Of a stretch of 64,000 nt of DNA, positions 18,172 to 26,600 are shown in pieces. The stretch is taken from positions 62,001 to 126,000 of the forward strand of contig JBGAKR010000004.1 in NCBI GenBank assembly GCA_044224315.1. The letters run 5' to 3'. Each line of letters begins with the position of its first letter. The stretch's first letter is position 1. The translations under genes and the position numbers were made by a program. The stretch comes from JAGXTF01 sp044224315. Lineage in GTDB: Bacteria > Bacteroidota > Bacteroidia > NS11-12g > UBA955. The notes beneath the pieces were generated by a model. The model was not told where the DNA came from. It saw only the letters and a program-made list of their open reading frames with translations, and searched no databases.

Positions 18172-19803
18172 GTGAGAAGTGTCACCTTGTTTCCCATTCT
18201 TGTTTTAATGGCATTGGCTTTTCCTGCAAAAAGCCAGAACGTTCAGATTTATAAGGCCAAAAGAATTTATTTGTGTGATACCACATTTACCTGGGTTGAA
18301 GCCATGGCAGTGAGTGGAGATAAGATAGTGCTCACCGGAACACTGGACAGTGCCCTAAAAAAATATCCGAATGCTTCTGTGGTAAATTATGGCAAACAGT
18401 TCATTTATCCAGGATTGATTGATGCCCACTGCCACTTTTTTGGAACCGCCATAGGCATGAATGAATGCAATGTTATAGGCACAAAATCAGAGGCGGATGT
18501 GATTAAACGGTTAAAAAAATTCGCCAAATCCAGCAAACGAACCTGGCTGGTGGGCCGGGGTTGGGATCAAAATGACTGGCCGGGAGGAAAATACCCTACA
18601 ATAGCGGCCCTGGATATTGCATTTCCGGATCGCCCGGTATTTTTAAAACGCATTGATGGACATGCTGCCTGGATAAATACTGCCGCAATGAACGCTGCCG
18701 GCATTGACCCTGCCATGCAGATTGCTGGCGGACAATTTGTATTTGAAAATGGTAAATTCACGGGGATTCTGATAGATAATGCCGTAGATGAGGTAAGTAA
18801 AAAAATACCCGAAATTGCTACAATTGACAAAATAAATAGCCTTAAAAAGCTAGAACAACAGTGTTTTTCGTATGGGCTTACCACCTTAGACGATGCTGGC
18901 TTGCCAGTAAAAGACATTCTGTTTTTAGACAGTTTGCAAAGAAATCGTCAGTTGCAAATACGATTATACGCCATGCTCCAATCAGAGCCCGAGACCTATC
19001 GATGGATTAGCCAAAACGGCATTTACAAAACTCCGCAAATGCATGTGAGTGCCGTAAAATTTTATCTCGACGGAGCTTTGGGTTCGCGAGGGGCATTGAT
19101 GAAAAAACCCTATTGCGACCAGCCTGGCCATACCGGACTGTTGCTTACACCAATTGATGAATTTACCAGCTACAGCCATTTTTTATTTACATCCGGCTTT
19201 CAGAGTTGTGTGCATACCATTGGCGACAGTGCCAACAAAATAGCACTTAAAACGTTTAAATTACTGTTGCCCCCGGGTATGGATATGCGCTGGAGATTGG
19301 AGCATGCACAGATAATTGATCCGGCCGATTATGCTTATTTTAAAGATCGGAGTATTATTCCAAGCATCCAACCCACCCACGCAACCAGCGATGCACCCTG
19401 GGCCGAAAAACGGATATGCGCCAACCTGATGGCAGGTGCTTATGCATATGAGAATTTGCGAAAACAGGCAGGAATTGTGGCACTGGGTACCGATTTTCCG
19501 GTAGAAGATATTTCACCCCTTAAAACATTTTATAGCGCAACCACCCGATTGGATGCTGCCGGCATTTTAAAAACCCCATTCTTACCACAGCAGGCCTTAA
19601 GTCGCAGGGATGCTTTGCTGGGCATGACCATTTGGGCCGCCATTGCCAACCTAGAAGATGCTGAAAAGGGCTCGCTTGAAACCGGTAAACTGGCCGATTT
19701 TGTGGTGATGAGTCAGGATTTAATGCAGGTACCGGATAAGAAAATTATGAAAACCAAGGTAGTAGCAACCTATCTGGGTAATAACCGGGTTTATAAAAAA
19801 TAA
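18172..19803 (+). CDS. Secreted amidohydrolase (YtcJ-like, amidohydrolase 3 family)
   Basis: A metal-dependent hydrolase of the amidohydrolase superfamily; the substrate is unknown. From GTG 18172 it is 543 residues with a signal peptide (SVTLFPILVLMALAFPAKSQ); a TTG at 18136 is the alternative start. The metal-binding HxH is in LIDAHCHFFG, the further ligands are in HTIGDSANK and EHAQIID, and the active-site Asp is in LGTDFPVEDISP. A C-terminal beta-sandwich returns with LADFVVMSQDLM. Export of a YtcJ-like enzyme is common in Bacteroidota. Its TAA stop overlaps the next ATG (TAATG). Confidence 0.88.
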   Translation: MRSVTLFPILVLMALAFPAKSQNVQIYKAKRIYLCDTTFTWVEAMAVSGDKIVLTGTLDSALKKYPNASVVNYGKQFIYPGLIDAHCHFFGTAIGMNECNVIGTKSEADVIKRLKKFAKSSKRTWLVGRGWDQNDWPGGKYPTIAALDIAFPDRPVFLKRIDGHAAWINTAAMNAAGIDPAMQIAGGQFVFENGKFTGILIDNAVDEVSKKIPEIATIDKINSLKKLEQQCFSYGLTTLDDAGLPVKDILFLDSLQRNRQLQIRLYAMLQSEPETYRWISQNGIYKTPQMHVSAVKFYLDGALGSRGALMKKPYCDQPGHTGLLLTPIDEFTSYSHFLFTSGFQSCVHTIGDSANKIALKTFKLLLPPGMDMRWRLEHAQIIDPADYAYFKDRSIIPSIQPTHATSDAPWAEKRICANLMAGAYAYENLRKQAGIVALGTDFPVEDISPLKTFYSATTRLDAAGILKTPFLPQQALSRRDALLGMTIWAAIANLEDAEKGSLETGKLADFVVMSQDLMQVPDKKIMKTKVVATYLGNNRVYKK

Positions 19804-20891
19804 TGCGTTGCCTTGCACTTATAGCGTTTTTACTGGCCAGTGCCTCTCAAGCCCAGATACGCAAACTATGTGAGCTACCCGGCATCACAGAAATTTCGGG
19901 ATTGTGCAATATCAACGGGCAGTTTTGGGGGCATAACGACAGTGACAACCCTCCCCTTCTTTTCCGCTTTGATACAAGTACCGGCGCGGTGATTGACACT
20001 ACAAGTTTTGCCAATGTAAGCAATAAGGACTGGGAAGAACTATGCAGCAACGGAACCCATGTTTTCATCGGCGATTTTGGCAATAACGATGGGGTGCGTA
20101 AGGATTTGAGAATCTATTCCTTTCCGGTTACGGAGTTAGGCAAACAAAATGTGGTATGCGATACCATTGCTTTTTACTATCCCAAACAGACCGATTTTAG
20201 TGGCTTTATATTGTCAAACTGGGATTGCGAAGCGATGCTGGCTTTTACAGACTCAATTTTACTTTTCAGCAAAAGCAAGGCTGACGCGATTTGTCGGATA
20301 TATACAATACCTTCCCAAAAAGGCAAATATGCCGCAAAAACTGTAGACAGTGTGGAACTCAATTATTGGGTAACTGGAGCTAGCGCTTACCAGCAGGGTG
20401 CGGTGCTGTGCGGATATGGATACAATGGCAATTTTTTGCCCTACTTATCACATTTTGAATTCAAAAACGGCAAGCCCGATTTGAACAAAATGCAGCACAT
20501 AAAAATCACCCTCCCAGAAGCCACACAGCTGGAAAGCATAGTGCAATCGGCCGCCGGCGAGTATTTATTGGCTTGCGAAACATCCAATTCCAAACCTGCC
20601 ATGGTGTATAATTACAAATCCCAATTTGTTGGAATATCCACAGGATACGGTTTGCAAGTAAAATGCTATCCCAATCCGGCAGCAAATTCGATAGATGTAC
20701 AATTTGCAGTACCGGGTCCTTACACAATCAATATTTACAATCTCTCGGGTCAAATTTGCCTGTCGCAGCGAATAGATGAAATTGAAGCCCGAATCAATAT
20801 CCAAAGCCTGGCAGCGGGTGCCTATGTCATCAAATTTGCAGACTCCCAAAATACTTTAATCCAGGACAGTTATAGGTTTACCAAACCCTAA
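19803..20891 (+). CDS. T9SS-exported protein, beta-propeller-like
   Basis: A 362-residue protein. A signal peptide (MRCLALIAFLLASASQAQ) precedes a beta-rich body (ISGLCNINGQFWGHNDSDNP; WEELCSNGTHVFIGDFGNN) that recalls SdiA-regulated or propeller-like surface proteins. From about residue 285 it ends with a type A T9SS sorting domain: KCYPNPAANSIDVQF, then GAYVIKF. It should therefore be secreted across the outer membrane by the type IX system. It is coupled to the amidohydrolase (TAATG), so both may act on the same extracellular substrate. Confidence 0.82.
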   Translation: MRCLALIAFLLASASQAQIRKLCELPGITEISGLCNINGQFWGHNDSDNPPLLFRFDTSTGAVIDTTSFANVSNKDWEELCSNGTHVFIGDFGNNDGVRKDLRIYSFPVTELGKQNVVCDTIAFYYPKQTDFSGFILSNWDCEAMLAFTDSILLFSKSKADAICRIYTIPSQKGKYAAKTVDSVELNYWVTGASAYQQGAVLCGYGYNGNFLPYLSHFEFKNGKPDLNKMQHIKITLPEATQLESIVQSAAGEYLLACETSNSKPAMVYNYKSQFVGISTGYGLQVKCYPNPAANSIDVQFAVPGPYTINIYNLSGQICLSQRIDEIEARINIQSLAAGAYVIKFADSQNTLIQDSYRFTKP

Positions 20892-20977
20892 TAATGATTT
20901 AATAGAAGGTACTAGTGGGTTTCTGGTTGACGTTGGAGTCAATCTCTGGCTTCAAAAAATCAGCTAAAATTTTACAC

Positions 20978-21004
20978 TTGACATCCTAAATTGCCCTATA
21001 TTTG
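20978..21004 (+). promoter_or_regulatory. Promoter of tRNA-Cys (TTGACA ... TATATTTG)
   Basis: A perfect -7 box TATATTTG (20997-21004) lies 11 nt before the tRNA 5' end. A TTGACA at 20978 is 16 nt upstream of it. Confidence 0.65.
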
Positions 21005-21015
21005 CACCCCTCAAA

Positions 21016-21086
21016 GGTCGGATGGCCGAGTGGCTAGGCACAGGTCTGCAAAACCTTTTACACCGGTTCGAATCCGGTTCCGACCT
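21016..21086 (+). tRNA. tRNA-Cys (GCA)
   Basis: The sequence folds as a cloverleaf. The acceptor GGTCGGA/TCCGACC is perfect. The D-arm is GCC/GGC. The anticodon loop CTGCAAA holds anticodon GCA (21048-21050). The T-arm is ACCGG-TTCGAAT-CCGGT, and the discriminator is T at 21086. CCA is not encoded. The first anticodon-stem pair is a C-T mismatch. Its 3' part is repeated four times in the next 1.1 kb. Confidence 0.95.
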
Positions 21087-21099
21087 CAATCTAAAAAAG

Positions 21100-21126
21100 T
21101 ACCCCGCGTTGCGGGGTATTTTTTTT
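21100..21126 (+). terminator. Rho-independent terminator of tRNA-Cys
   Basis: An 8-bp stem TACCCCGC/GCGGGGTA with a GTT loop is followed by eight T residues, 13 nt after the tRNA. The same hairpin recurs at 21496, 21892 and 22061. Confidence 0.92.
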
Positions 21127-21141
21127 CTCTTGTTTTGTTAT

Positions 21142-21387
21142 ATGGTATTTGTCTATGTTTTGGCTAACGAAACGAATTCTGAACTTTATGTTGGAATTTC
21201 TATTAATATTCAAACCCGGTTGAAACAACACAATTTGGGCACAAATCGGTACACAAAAGCATTTTTGCCTTGGAAGGTTGTATACCAGGAAGAATATCCA
21301 GATTATGCTTCTGCCAGAGTCAGAGAAAAATATTTGAAATCCGCAGCTGGCAAAAAATTCATTAAAAAGCAATTGGGATCTCCCTAA
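21142..21387 (+). CDS. Small GIY-YIG nuclease-family protein, copy 1
   Basis: An 81-residue single-domain GIY-YIG protein of the UPF0213/YhbQ type. The motif starts with VYVLANETNSELYVGIS (YVL...YVG in place of GIY...YIG), and the expected helical part follows with TRLKQHNLG. LPWKVVYQE and the basic C-terminus ARVREKYLKSAAGKKFIKKQL complete the family pattern. The start is ATG 21142. A longer frame to 21022 would translate the tRNA itself and the terminator, so it is rejected. The gene lies 56 nt after the tRNA-Cys 3' end, beyond a strong terminator, so its transcription must read through or start in between. Nuclease activity is not proven. Confidence 0.88.
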   Translation: MVFVYVLANETNSELYVGISINIQTRLKQHNLGTNRYTKAFLPWKVVYQEEYPDYASARVREKYLKSAAGKKFIKKQLGSP

Positions 21388-21412
21388 TTCTTGTTTCCTT
21401 TTTTGTTTTTCC

Positions 21413-21482
21413 TCTGCAAAACCTTTTACACCCCCGCCTGACTGAAGTCATTCGGGCAGGGGTTCGAATCCGGTTCCGACCT
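21413..21482 (+). pseudogene. tRNA-Cys 3'-half copy, interrupted by a 28-nt hairpin
   Basis: Bases 21413-21432 repeat the anticodon loop through the variable region (TCTGCAAAACCTTTTACACC). Bases 21433-21460 are a foreign 28-nt imperfect palindrome, and 21461-21482 repeat the T-arm and 3' acceptor strand. The 5' half is missing, so it cannot make a tRNA. Confidence 0.9.
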
Positions 21483-21495
21483 CAATCTAAAAAAG

Positions 21496-21522
21496 TACCC
21501 CGCATTGCGGGGTATTTTTTTT
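21496..21522 (+). terminator. Second copy of the tRNA-Cys terminator
   Basis: The same TACCCCGC/GCGGGGTA stem, with loop ATT, is followed by a T run. It precedes GIY-YIG copy 2 by the same spacing as in copy 1. Confidence 0.9.
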
Positions 21523-21537
21523 CTCTTGTTTTGTGAT

Positions 21538-21783
21538 ATGGTATTTGTCTATGTATTGGCTAACGAAATGAATTCTGAACTTTATGTTGGAATTTCTATT
21601 AATATTCAAACCCGGTTGAAACAACACAATTTGGGCACAAATCGGTACACAAAAGCATTTTTGCCTTGGAAGGTTGTATACCAGGAAGATTATCCAGATT
21701 ATGCTTCTGCCAGAGTCAGAGAAAAATATTTGAAATCCGCAGCTGGCAAAAAATTCATTAAAAAGCAATTGGGATCTCCCTAA
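21538..21783 (+). CDS. Small GIY-YIG nuclease-family protein, copy 2
   Basis: An 81-residue tandem duplicate of the gene 396 bp upstream. It differs in the protein at only two visible positions: Met for Thr in the first loop (ANEMNSE) and Asp for Glu (QEDYPDY). All GIY-YIG elements and the basic tail are intact, so both copies look functional rather than decaying. It is again bracketed by tRNA-Cys tails and terminators, and no other gene is carried. Confidence 0.88.
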   Translation: MVFVYVLANEMNSELYVGISINIQTRLKQHNLGTNRYTKAFLPWKVVYQEDYPDYASARVREKYLKSAAGKKFIKKQLGSP

Positions 21784-21808
21784 TACTTGTTTCCTTTTTT
21801 GTTTTTCC

Positions 21809-21878
21809 TCTGCAAAACCTTTTACACCCCCGCCTGACTGAAGTCATTCGGGCAGGGGTTCGAATCCGGTTCCGACCT
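21809..21878 (+). pseudogene. Second tRNA-Cys 3'-half copy with the same 28-nt hairpin
   Basis: Identical in layout to 21413-21482: anticodon loop/variable region, 28-nt insert at 21829-21856, then T-arm and acceptor strand. It begins the third, incomplete 396-bp unit. Confidence 0.9.
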
Positions 21879-21891
21879 CAATCAAAAAAAG

Positions 21892-21917
21892 TACCCCGCA
21901 ATGCGGGGTATTTTTTT
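21892..21917 (+). terminator. Third copy of the tRNA-Cys terminator
   Basis: TACCCCGC, loop AAT, GCGGGGTA and seven T residues. It marks the junction between the 396-bp and 169-bp repeat families. Confidence 0.88.
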
Positions 21918-21918
21918 A

Positions 21919-21963
21919 CATATGCCCGACCTGAGCCGCTTGCGAGATCAGGCTGGCATATAC
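21919..21963. repeat. Palindromic (REP-like) element, copy 1
   Basis: Imperfect inverted repeat: CATATGCC pairs with GGCATATA, and CCTGA with TCAGG, around a GCCGCTTGCGAGA core. It is nearly identical to 22087-22132. Confidence 0.8.
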
Positions 21964-21970
21964 AAAAAAA

Positions 21971-21995
21971 CAGACTCCAAAGGAGGCTGCTTTTT
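21971..21995 (+). terminator. Terminator-like hairpin, copy 1
   Basis: CAGACTCC/GGAGGCTG with an AAA loop and one mismatch, followed by CTTTTT. Confidence 0.7.
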
Positions 21996-22060
21996 GAAGA
22001 TTGTAGCGCCCCTTTTAGGATGGGCGAAGCCAATCCGGTTCCGACCTCAATCAAAGAAAG

Positions 22061-22087
22061 TACCCCGCATTGCGGGGTATTTTTTTG
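22061..22087 (+). terminator. Fourth copy of the tRNA-Cys terminator
   Basis: TACCCCGC, loop ATT, GCGGGGTA, T run. It follows the tRNA tail at 22032-22052. Confidence 0.88.
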
Positions 22088-22132
22088 TATATGCCCGACC
22101 TGAGCCGCTTGCGAGATCAGGCTGGCATATAC
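22087..22132. repeat. Palindromic (REP-like) element, copy 2
   Basis: GTATATGCC at the left end pairs with GGCATATAC at the right end, with an inner CCTGA/TCAGG pair, over 46 nt in all. Confidence 0.8.
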
Positions 22133-22139
22133 AAAAAAA

Positions 22140-22164
22140 CAGACTCCGAAGGAGGCTGCTTTTT
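22140..22164 (+). terminator. Terminator-like hairpin, copy 2
   Basis: CAGACTCC/GGAGGCTG with a GAA loop followed by CTTTTTG, 169 bp after copy 1. Confidence 0.7.
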
Positions 22165-22246
22165 GAAGATTGTAGCGCCCCCTCAAGGATGGGCGAAGCC
22201 AATCCGGTTCCCACCTCCTTCATCTAAACAGTTGAGCTCATAACCC

Positions 22247-22275
22247 TTGCATTCCCTCTAAATCCACTACATTTG
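22247..22275 (+). promoter_or_regulatory. Promoter of the MgtC/DUF4010 gene (TTG-N18-TACATTTG)
   Basis: TACATTTG (22268-22275) is an exact -7 match with a TTG 18 nt upstream, and only 5 nt remain before ATG 22281. It is the best two-part promoter among the near-leaderless genes in the window. Confidence 0.6.
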
Positions 22276-22280
22276 TTTCC

Positions 22281-23564
22281 ATGATCCAGGAATTCTTTAG
22301 CAAAATTCCCAAAGAGTTTGTCTACTTTGTACTTACAGTGCTGTTTTCCTTGCTCATAGGGCTTGAACAAAGACGCAGACACAACCAACAGGATAATAAC
22401 CATTCATTTGGTTCGGACCGTACTTTTACCCTAATCGGGATTTTGGGCTATGTGCTGTATGTGCTATCCCCAACCACGCTTATTCCATTCCTTATTGGCC
22501 TTGGATTGATGGTAGGCTTTTTGGGAATTTACTATTACCAGAAAATTAAAACGGCCAGCCGTTTTGGCCTTACGGCAATAATTACGGCATTGATAACCTA
22601 CTGCCTGGCCCCTTTGATTTATACCCAGCCACAATACTTGGTACTACTTATTCTGGTTAGCCTTTTAGTTGTTACCGAAATCAAGGATGATTTATCCAAA
22701 ATTTCGCGCAAATTCGACAATAATGAATTTATTACCCTTGCCAAATTCATTATTGTGGGCGGGGTGATTTTACCCTTACTTCCTCAAACTCCCATTGCAA
22801 ACGGATTTTCAATTACCCCATATAATTTTTGGTTATCAATAGTAGTGGTAAGTGCCATTTCTTATTTCAGTTATTTGCTGCAAAAATTCGTATTTCCACA
22901 TTCGGGATTATTGCTTACCGGCTTGCTGGGCGGCCTATACAGTAGCACAGCTACTACCATAATTCTGGCACGCAAAAGCAAAACCTCACCCGGAAATAAC
23001 CGTGTAATACCTGCCATTATGTTGGCCATTTCCATGATGTACCTGCGCATATATTTATTGGCATTGTTTTTCAATAAATCCATTGCCATGTTACTACTAC
23101 CCTATTTTGCTATATTAATTTTAATTTCACTTTTATTGGCCTTTTTTATGATGCGCTATCACCATAAATTGGCCCCCACAGGCTCAAACATTGAGTTACC
23201 ACAAGAACAACACAACCCATTGGAATTTAAAACGGCCCTGGTTTTTGGATTGCTATTTGTATTATTTACAATTATTACCCATTACGTATTGAAATATTAC
23301 GGATCATCGGGCTTGCATGCGGTAGCCTTGGTGGTGGGGGTTACAGATATAGATCCATTCATATTAAACCTATTACAGGCCAAATGGAATATAGATAATC
23401 ATGTTTTGGCAGCCGGTATTTTATTGGCCATAAACAGCAACAATATTGCTAAATTTTTATATGCCGGAATATTGGGCGACAGAGGTCTGCGTCGCCTTGT
23501 CATCATCAGTTTTAGCATACTCATTGCTGCCGGATTCATCCTGTACTTAATCAGGCCTTTTTGA
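22281..23564 (+). CDS. MgtC/SapB-type membrane protein with DUF4010
   Basis: A 427-residue integral membrane protein. The N-terminal part has the MgtC/SapB look (LLIGLEQRRRHNQ after helix 1, then FGSDRTFTLIGILGYVLY). The C-terminal half is helical, with GGLYSSTATTIILARKSK, as in DUF4010 proteins. About twelve hydrophobic segments are present. The function of this fused family is unknown; MgtC itself relates to magnesium and acid stress. It is expressed from a promoter 5 nt before the ATG and ends at a bidirectional terminator. Confidence 0.88.
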   Translation: MIQEFFSKIPKEFVYFVLTVLFSLLIGLEQRRRHNQQDNNHSFGSDRTFTLIGILGYVLYVLSPTTLIPFLIGLGLMVGFLGIYYYQKIKTASRFGLTAIITALITYCLAPLIYTQPQYLVLLILVSLLVVTEIKDDLSKISRKFDNNEFITLAKFIIVGGVILPLLPQTPIANGFSITPYNFWLSIVVVSAISYFSYLLQKFVFPHSGLLLTGLLGGLYSSTATTIILARKSKTSPGNNRVIPAIMLAISMMYLRIYLLALFFNKSIAMLLLPYFAILILISLLLAFFMMRYHHKLAPTGSNIELPQEQHNPLEFKTALVFGLLFVLFTIITHYVLKYYGSSGLHAVALVVGVTDIDPFILNLLQAKWNIDNHVLAAGILLAINSNNIAKFLYAGILGDRGLRRLVIISFSILIAAGFILYLIRPF

Positions 23565-23575
23565 AAATAAAATCA

Positions 23576-23606
23576 TAAAAAAAACAGCCTTGCGGCTGTT
23601 TTTTTT
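23576..23606. terminator. Bidirectional rho-independent terminator
   Basis: AACAGCC-TTGC-GGCTGTT stem flanked by an A run on the left and a T run on the right. It serves the MgtC/DUF4010 gene (+) and the ELWxxDGT gene (-). Confidence 0.92.
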
Positions 23607-23622
23607 AATGTCAATTCTGATT

Positions 23623-26600
23623 TTAATGCACAATTATTTTTTCGCTGCGCAATTCTCCATTTTGCATTTCCAGCGAGAAAATATAAACCCCTGCAGTATG
23701 AATTGTAAATTGCAAATTGCCTGGGGAGGCATTTCCCCCATCCACCTGCTGTCCATTGAGATTATACACTTTCCATTGCTTGGTGCCCACGGGTAACACA
23801 GTGCTGATTAATTGTCCGATACCTGCAGGATTGGGTTGGATTTGTAAAACAGATTTCGCCGATTTTGTTATCTGCAAATTGGGATTTCCCACCACTTTCA
23901 CCGCGATATTATAGTTTTGCACCGATTCGTTTCCGATTTGCCAATTTACAGCAGCCACCCCATCAATATTGCCTTCTGAGAGCGGATTAGCCACAATGTA
24001 AAATTCGGCAGTATCCATCATTTCCAACATGGTTTTTATAGACGGAATGATTGAAAAATGACCGCTACCGGTGGTGATATTCCAACCTGTAATTTTCATG
24101 GTATCAATCCCCACATTGCGAAGAACAAACTTTCGCCTTAACTTGTTCCAGCGGGGTATTGCGCCAAAATCAGTACTGTCTTTTACACTGGCTGCTGCAG
24201 TGTTTATTTTTTCATCTTTTACCGAATACAAAGCAGGTTCGGGTTCGAAATAAAAAAATTCATACGATACATTGGTGTCGTACAGGATAATAAAAAACCG
24301 GTGATTATAATAGGCCCAATCAGAAACATCAGTACCTTGAGTACCGGGTGAAAAATCTTGCAGCATGCGGGTTGATTGCATAGTACCACTGCTAGTCCAG
24401 AATTCAGATCCATGGGCTGAGTCTGTGGCGGTGAAAATGGTAAATTTGCCGCGGGCTGTAACCTTATCTACAGAGCTTTGCCCGCTATTTCCAGGTTCTA
24501 ATTGGCTAATGGGTTTAGTTCCTCCGGGGGTGCCGTCGGATGCCCACATTTCAAACCCGGTTGTATCGCTATTGGCGCCAAAAAACAACAAATTTGATCC
24601 CGCATTCAAACTATAAATTGCAGCATCCTGCTCTCCGTTTATTTCACGCACTTTTACAGCCTTATTTTTATTCTCATCTAAGCGCCATAATTCATAGTTA
24701 CTGCCCGATTCGGAAGCAACAAAAAATAAAATTCCATTCATAATAGTCATGCGTCTAATTGAAGAACCCATTTCAGGATCCGGATTGATATCAGTTACCA
24801 TAGAAACGGTAGTGCCATTGCAGGAAAACAGTTCATTGCCGTGAATTGAATCTGAAGCTGAAAAATAAATTTTACCCTTAAATTCAACAGCCTCTGAAGG
24901 GCTAGAATAACCATAACCCGGCCAGATATCATAGGTTAATTTTGTGCCTGCTTCTGTGCCATCTGTTTCAAAAATTTCCCTTCCCTCATTTGAAGTAGTG
25001 GCACTAAAATATAATTTATTATTAATAATTCCCAACCAATTGGCACCTGAACTGCCATTGCCCGGATTGAGATCTTTTAATAACTTAGTTCCGGAAAGAG
25101 TGCCATCTGTGCTCCATATTTCAATACCATGCGAATTGGTATAAGCAGTAAAATACAACCTGTTTTTAAATACTTTTAAATTGCCAACTCCAGAAGGAAA
25201 ACTATCAGTACCATCATTTATAATTTGGGTTCCGGCAGCTGTTCCATCCGTGTAAAATAACGAATAAGTTCCGCCGGTTTTTACTTTTGCATATGCAGTA
25301 AAATATTGCTTACCATTAAAATTCACCATATCGTACGGACTTGAACCCTGAGTGCCCGGATAAATGTTTTTTATCAATTTGGTTCCGGCAGCACTGCCAT
25401 TGGTGGAATAAAATTCACTACCCGATGAATCTTCGGTACCTGCAAAATATAATTTACCACCAAATTCACCCAGGATATATTCAGGCCCATAATCGGTGGT
25501 TTTGTTTATACCCGGAATAAATAATGTACCTGACAGTGTTCCGTTACTTCTGCACAATTGAATCCGGCTCCTATCTTCTTTTGCCGGAGAATAATAAAAA
25601 CCGTTGTAATATATTCCAATATAATTTGATTCAAAAGAATTTAAACCTTTGCTGGCAAAATCCGAAAGACGGTTGGTACCCGCGCTGGTTCCATTGGTAA
25701 TATATAATTCAGTGCCATATTCCGAACTTCTGGCTATAAAAAACAATCCTTTAGGTGTTGATAGCAATTGTTCAGGGGCAGCATTTGAACTTCCTGTATT
25801 GATATCAATCACCAAATATGTACCCGTGTCAGTGCCATTTGAACGCCAAAGCTCCGCCCCCTTTGAAGAAGCTGTAGCACTAAAATAAATAATTCCATTA
25901 TGTGCTGCATAATTAGTCGGATAAGAGCTATTGGCACCAGAGGTAATATCGATAACCCGGGTGCCTGACTTGGTGCCGTCAGAAACCCACAATTCATACC
26001 CATTAGCAGTATTATGCGCAGTGAAAGCTACACCTGAATTGAATGCGGTAATCGAAGTAGGATCGGACGACTGATTGCCTGAATTAATATCCTGTACCAT
26101 ATAAGTTCCGCCCGATGTGCCATCGCTTGTCCAAAGCTCACGACCCACACCTGCAGAGTCTGCAGCAAAATATAATTTACCGTTATATACACACAAGCTG
26201 TTGGGGTTTCCTCCTAAATTTCCGGTTCTGATATCTTTTACCCTTTGTGTGCCACCTACAGTGCCATCCGTGCGCCATAATTCTGCTCCATAGGTAGCAT
26301 CCGTTGCCTGAAAGTATACATAATTACCCATTTTAACCATGGATTTAATTTCGGATGAAAAAGAACCCGGCGAAATGGCATCTATCAATTGCGTACCTGA
26401 GGGGGTCCCATCACTTACATAAACTTCTGTACCCTCGGTATTGGAATAGGCTCCAAAAATGAACTTGTTATTTAAAACTGCTACCGTATACAAAGCAGAA
26501 CCAGAGCCACCTGGCACTAATTCTTTAAGCAAATAGGTTCCAGCCGCTGTGCCGTCCGACCTCCAAATTTCCTTTCCCAAGCCAGGGGTATTGGCCAAAA

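Larger units (their letters stand above)
21065..21918 (+). repeat. 396-bp tandem repeat (2 units plus partial third) carrying tRNA-Cys tail, terminator and GIY-YIG gene
   Basis: Unit 1 is 21065-21460 and unit 2 is 21461-21856; a third starts at 21857 and diverges after its terminator (about 21918). The period is exactly 396 bp for the tRNA T-arm/acceptor, the terminator and the GIY-YIG ATG. The units differ by only a few bases. The first T-arm belongs to the real tRNA-Cys. Confidence 0.95.
21863..22217 (+). repeat. 169-bp tandem repeat (2 units plus partial third) with tRNA tail but no nuclease gene
   Basis: The tRNA tail AATCCGGTTCC begins at 21863, 22032 and 22201, exactly 169 bp apart. 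Each full unit holds the tRNA tail, the TACCCCGC terminator, a 46-nt palindrome, a second terminator hairpin and a CGCCC/GGGCG inverted repeat. The last tail (22201-22217) is mutated (TTCCCACC). Confidence 0.93.

Noticed and set aside
21022..21141. Longer start for GIY-YIG copy 1 that reads through the tRNA (MAEWLGTG...)
   Set aside because: These residues are a translation of the tRNA-Cys sequence and terminator; the second copy shares only the part from ATG 21538, equivalent to 21142.
21413..21482. A second functional tRNA gene
   Set aside because: The 5' acceptor strand, D-arm and 5' anticodon stem are absent, and the T-arm is split.
21878..22227. Open frames on both strands across the 169-bp repeats
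   Set aside because: They are repeat-derived translations with internal duplication, no start context and no family resemblance.
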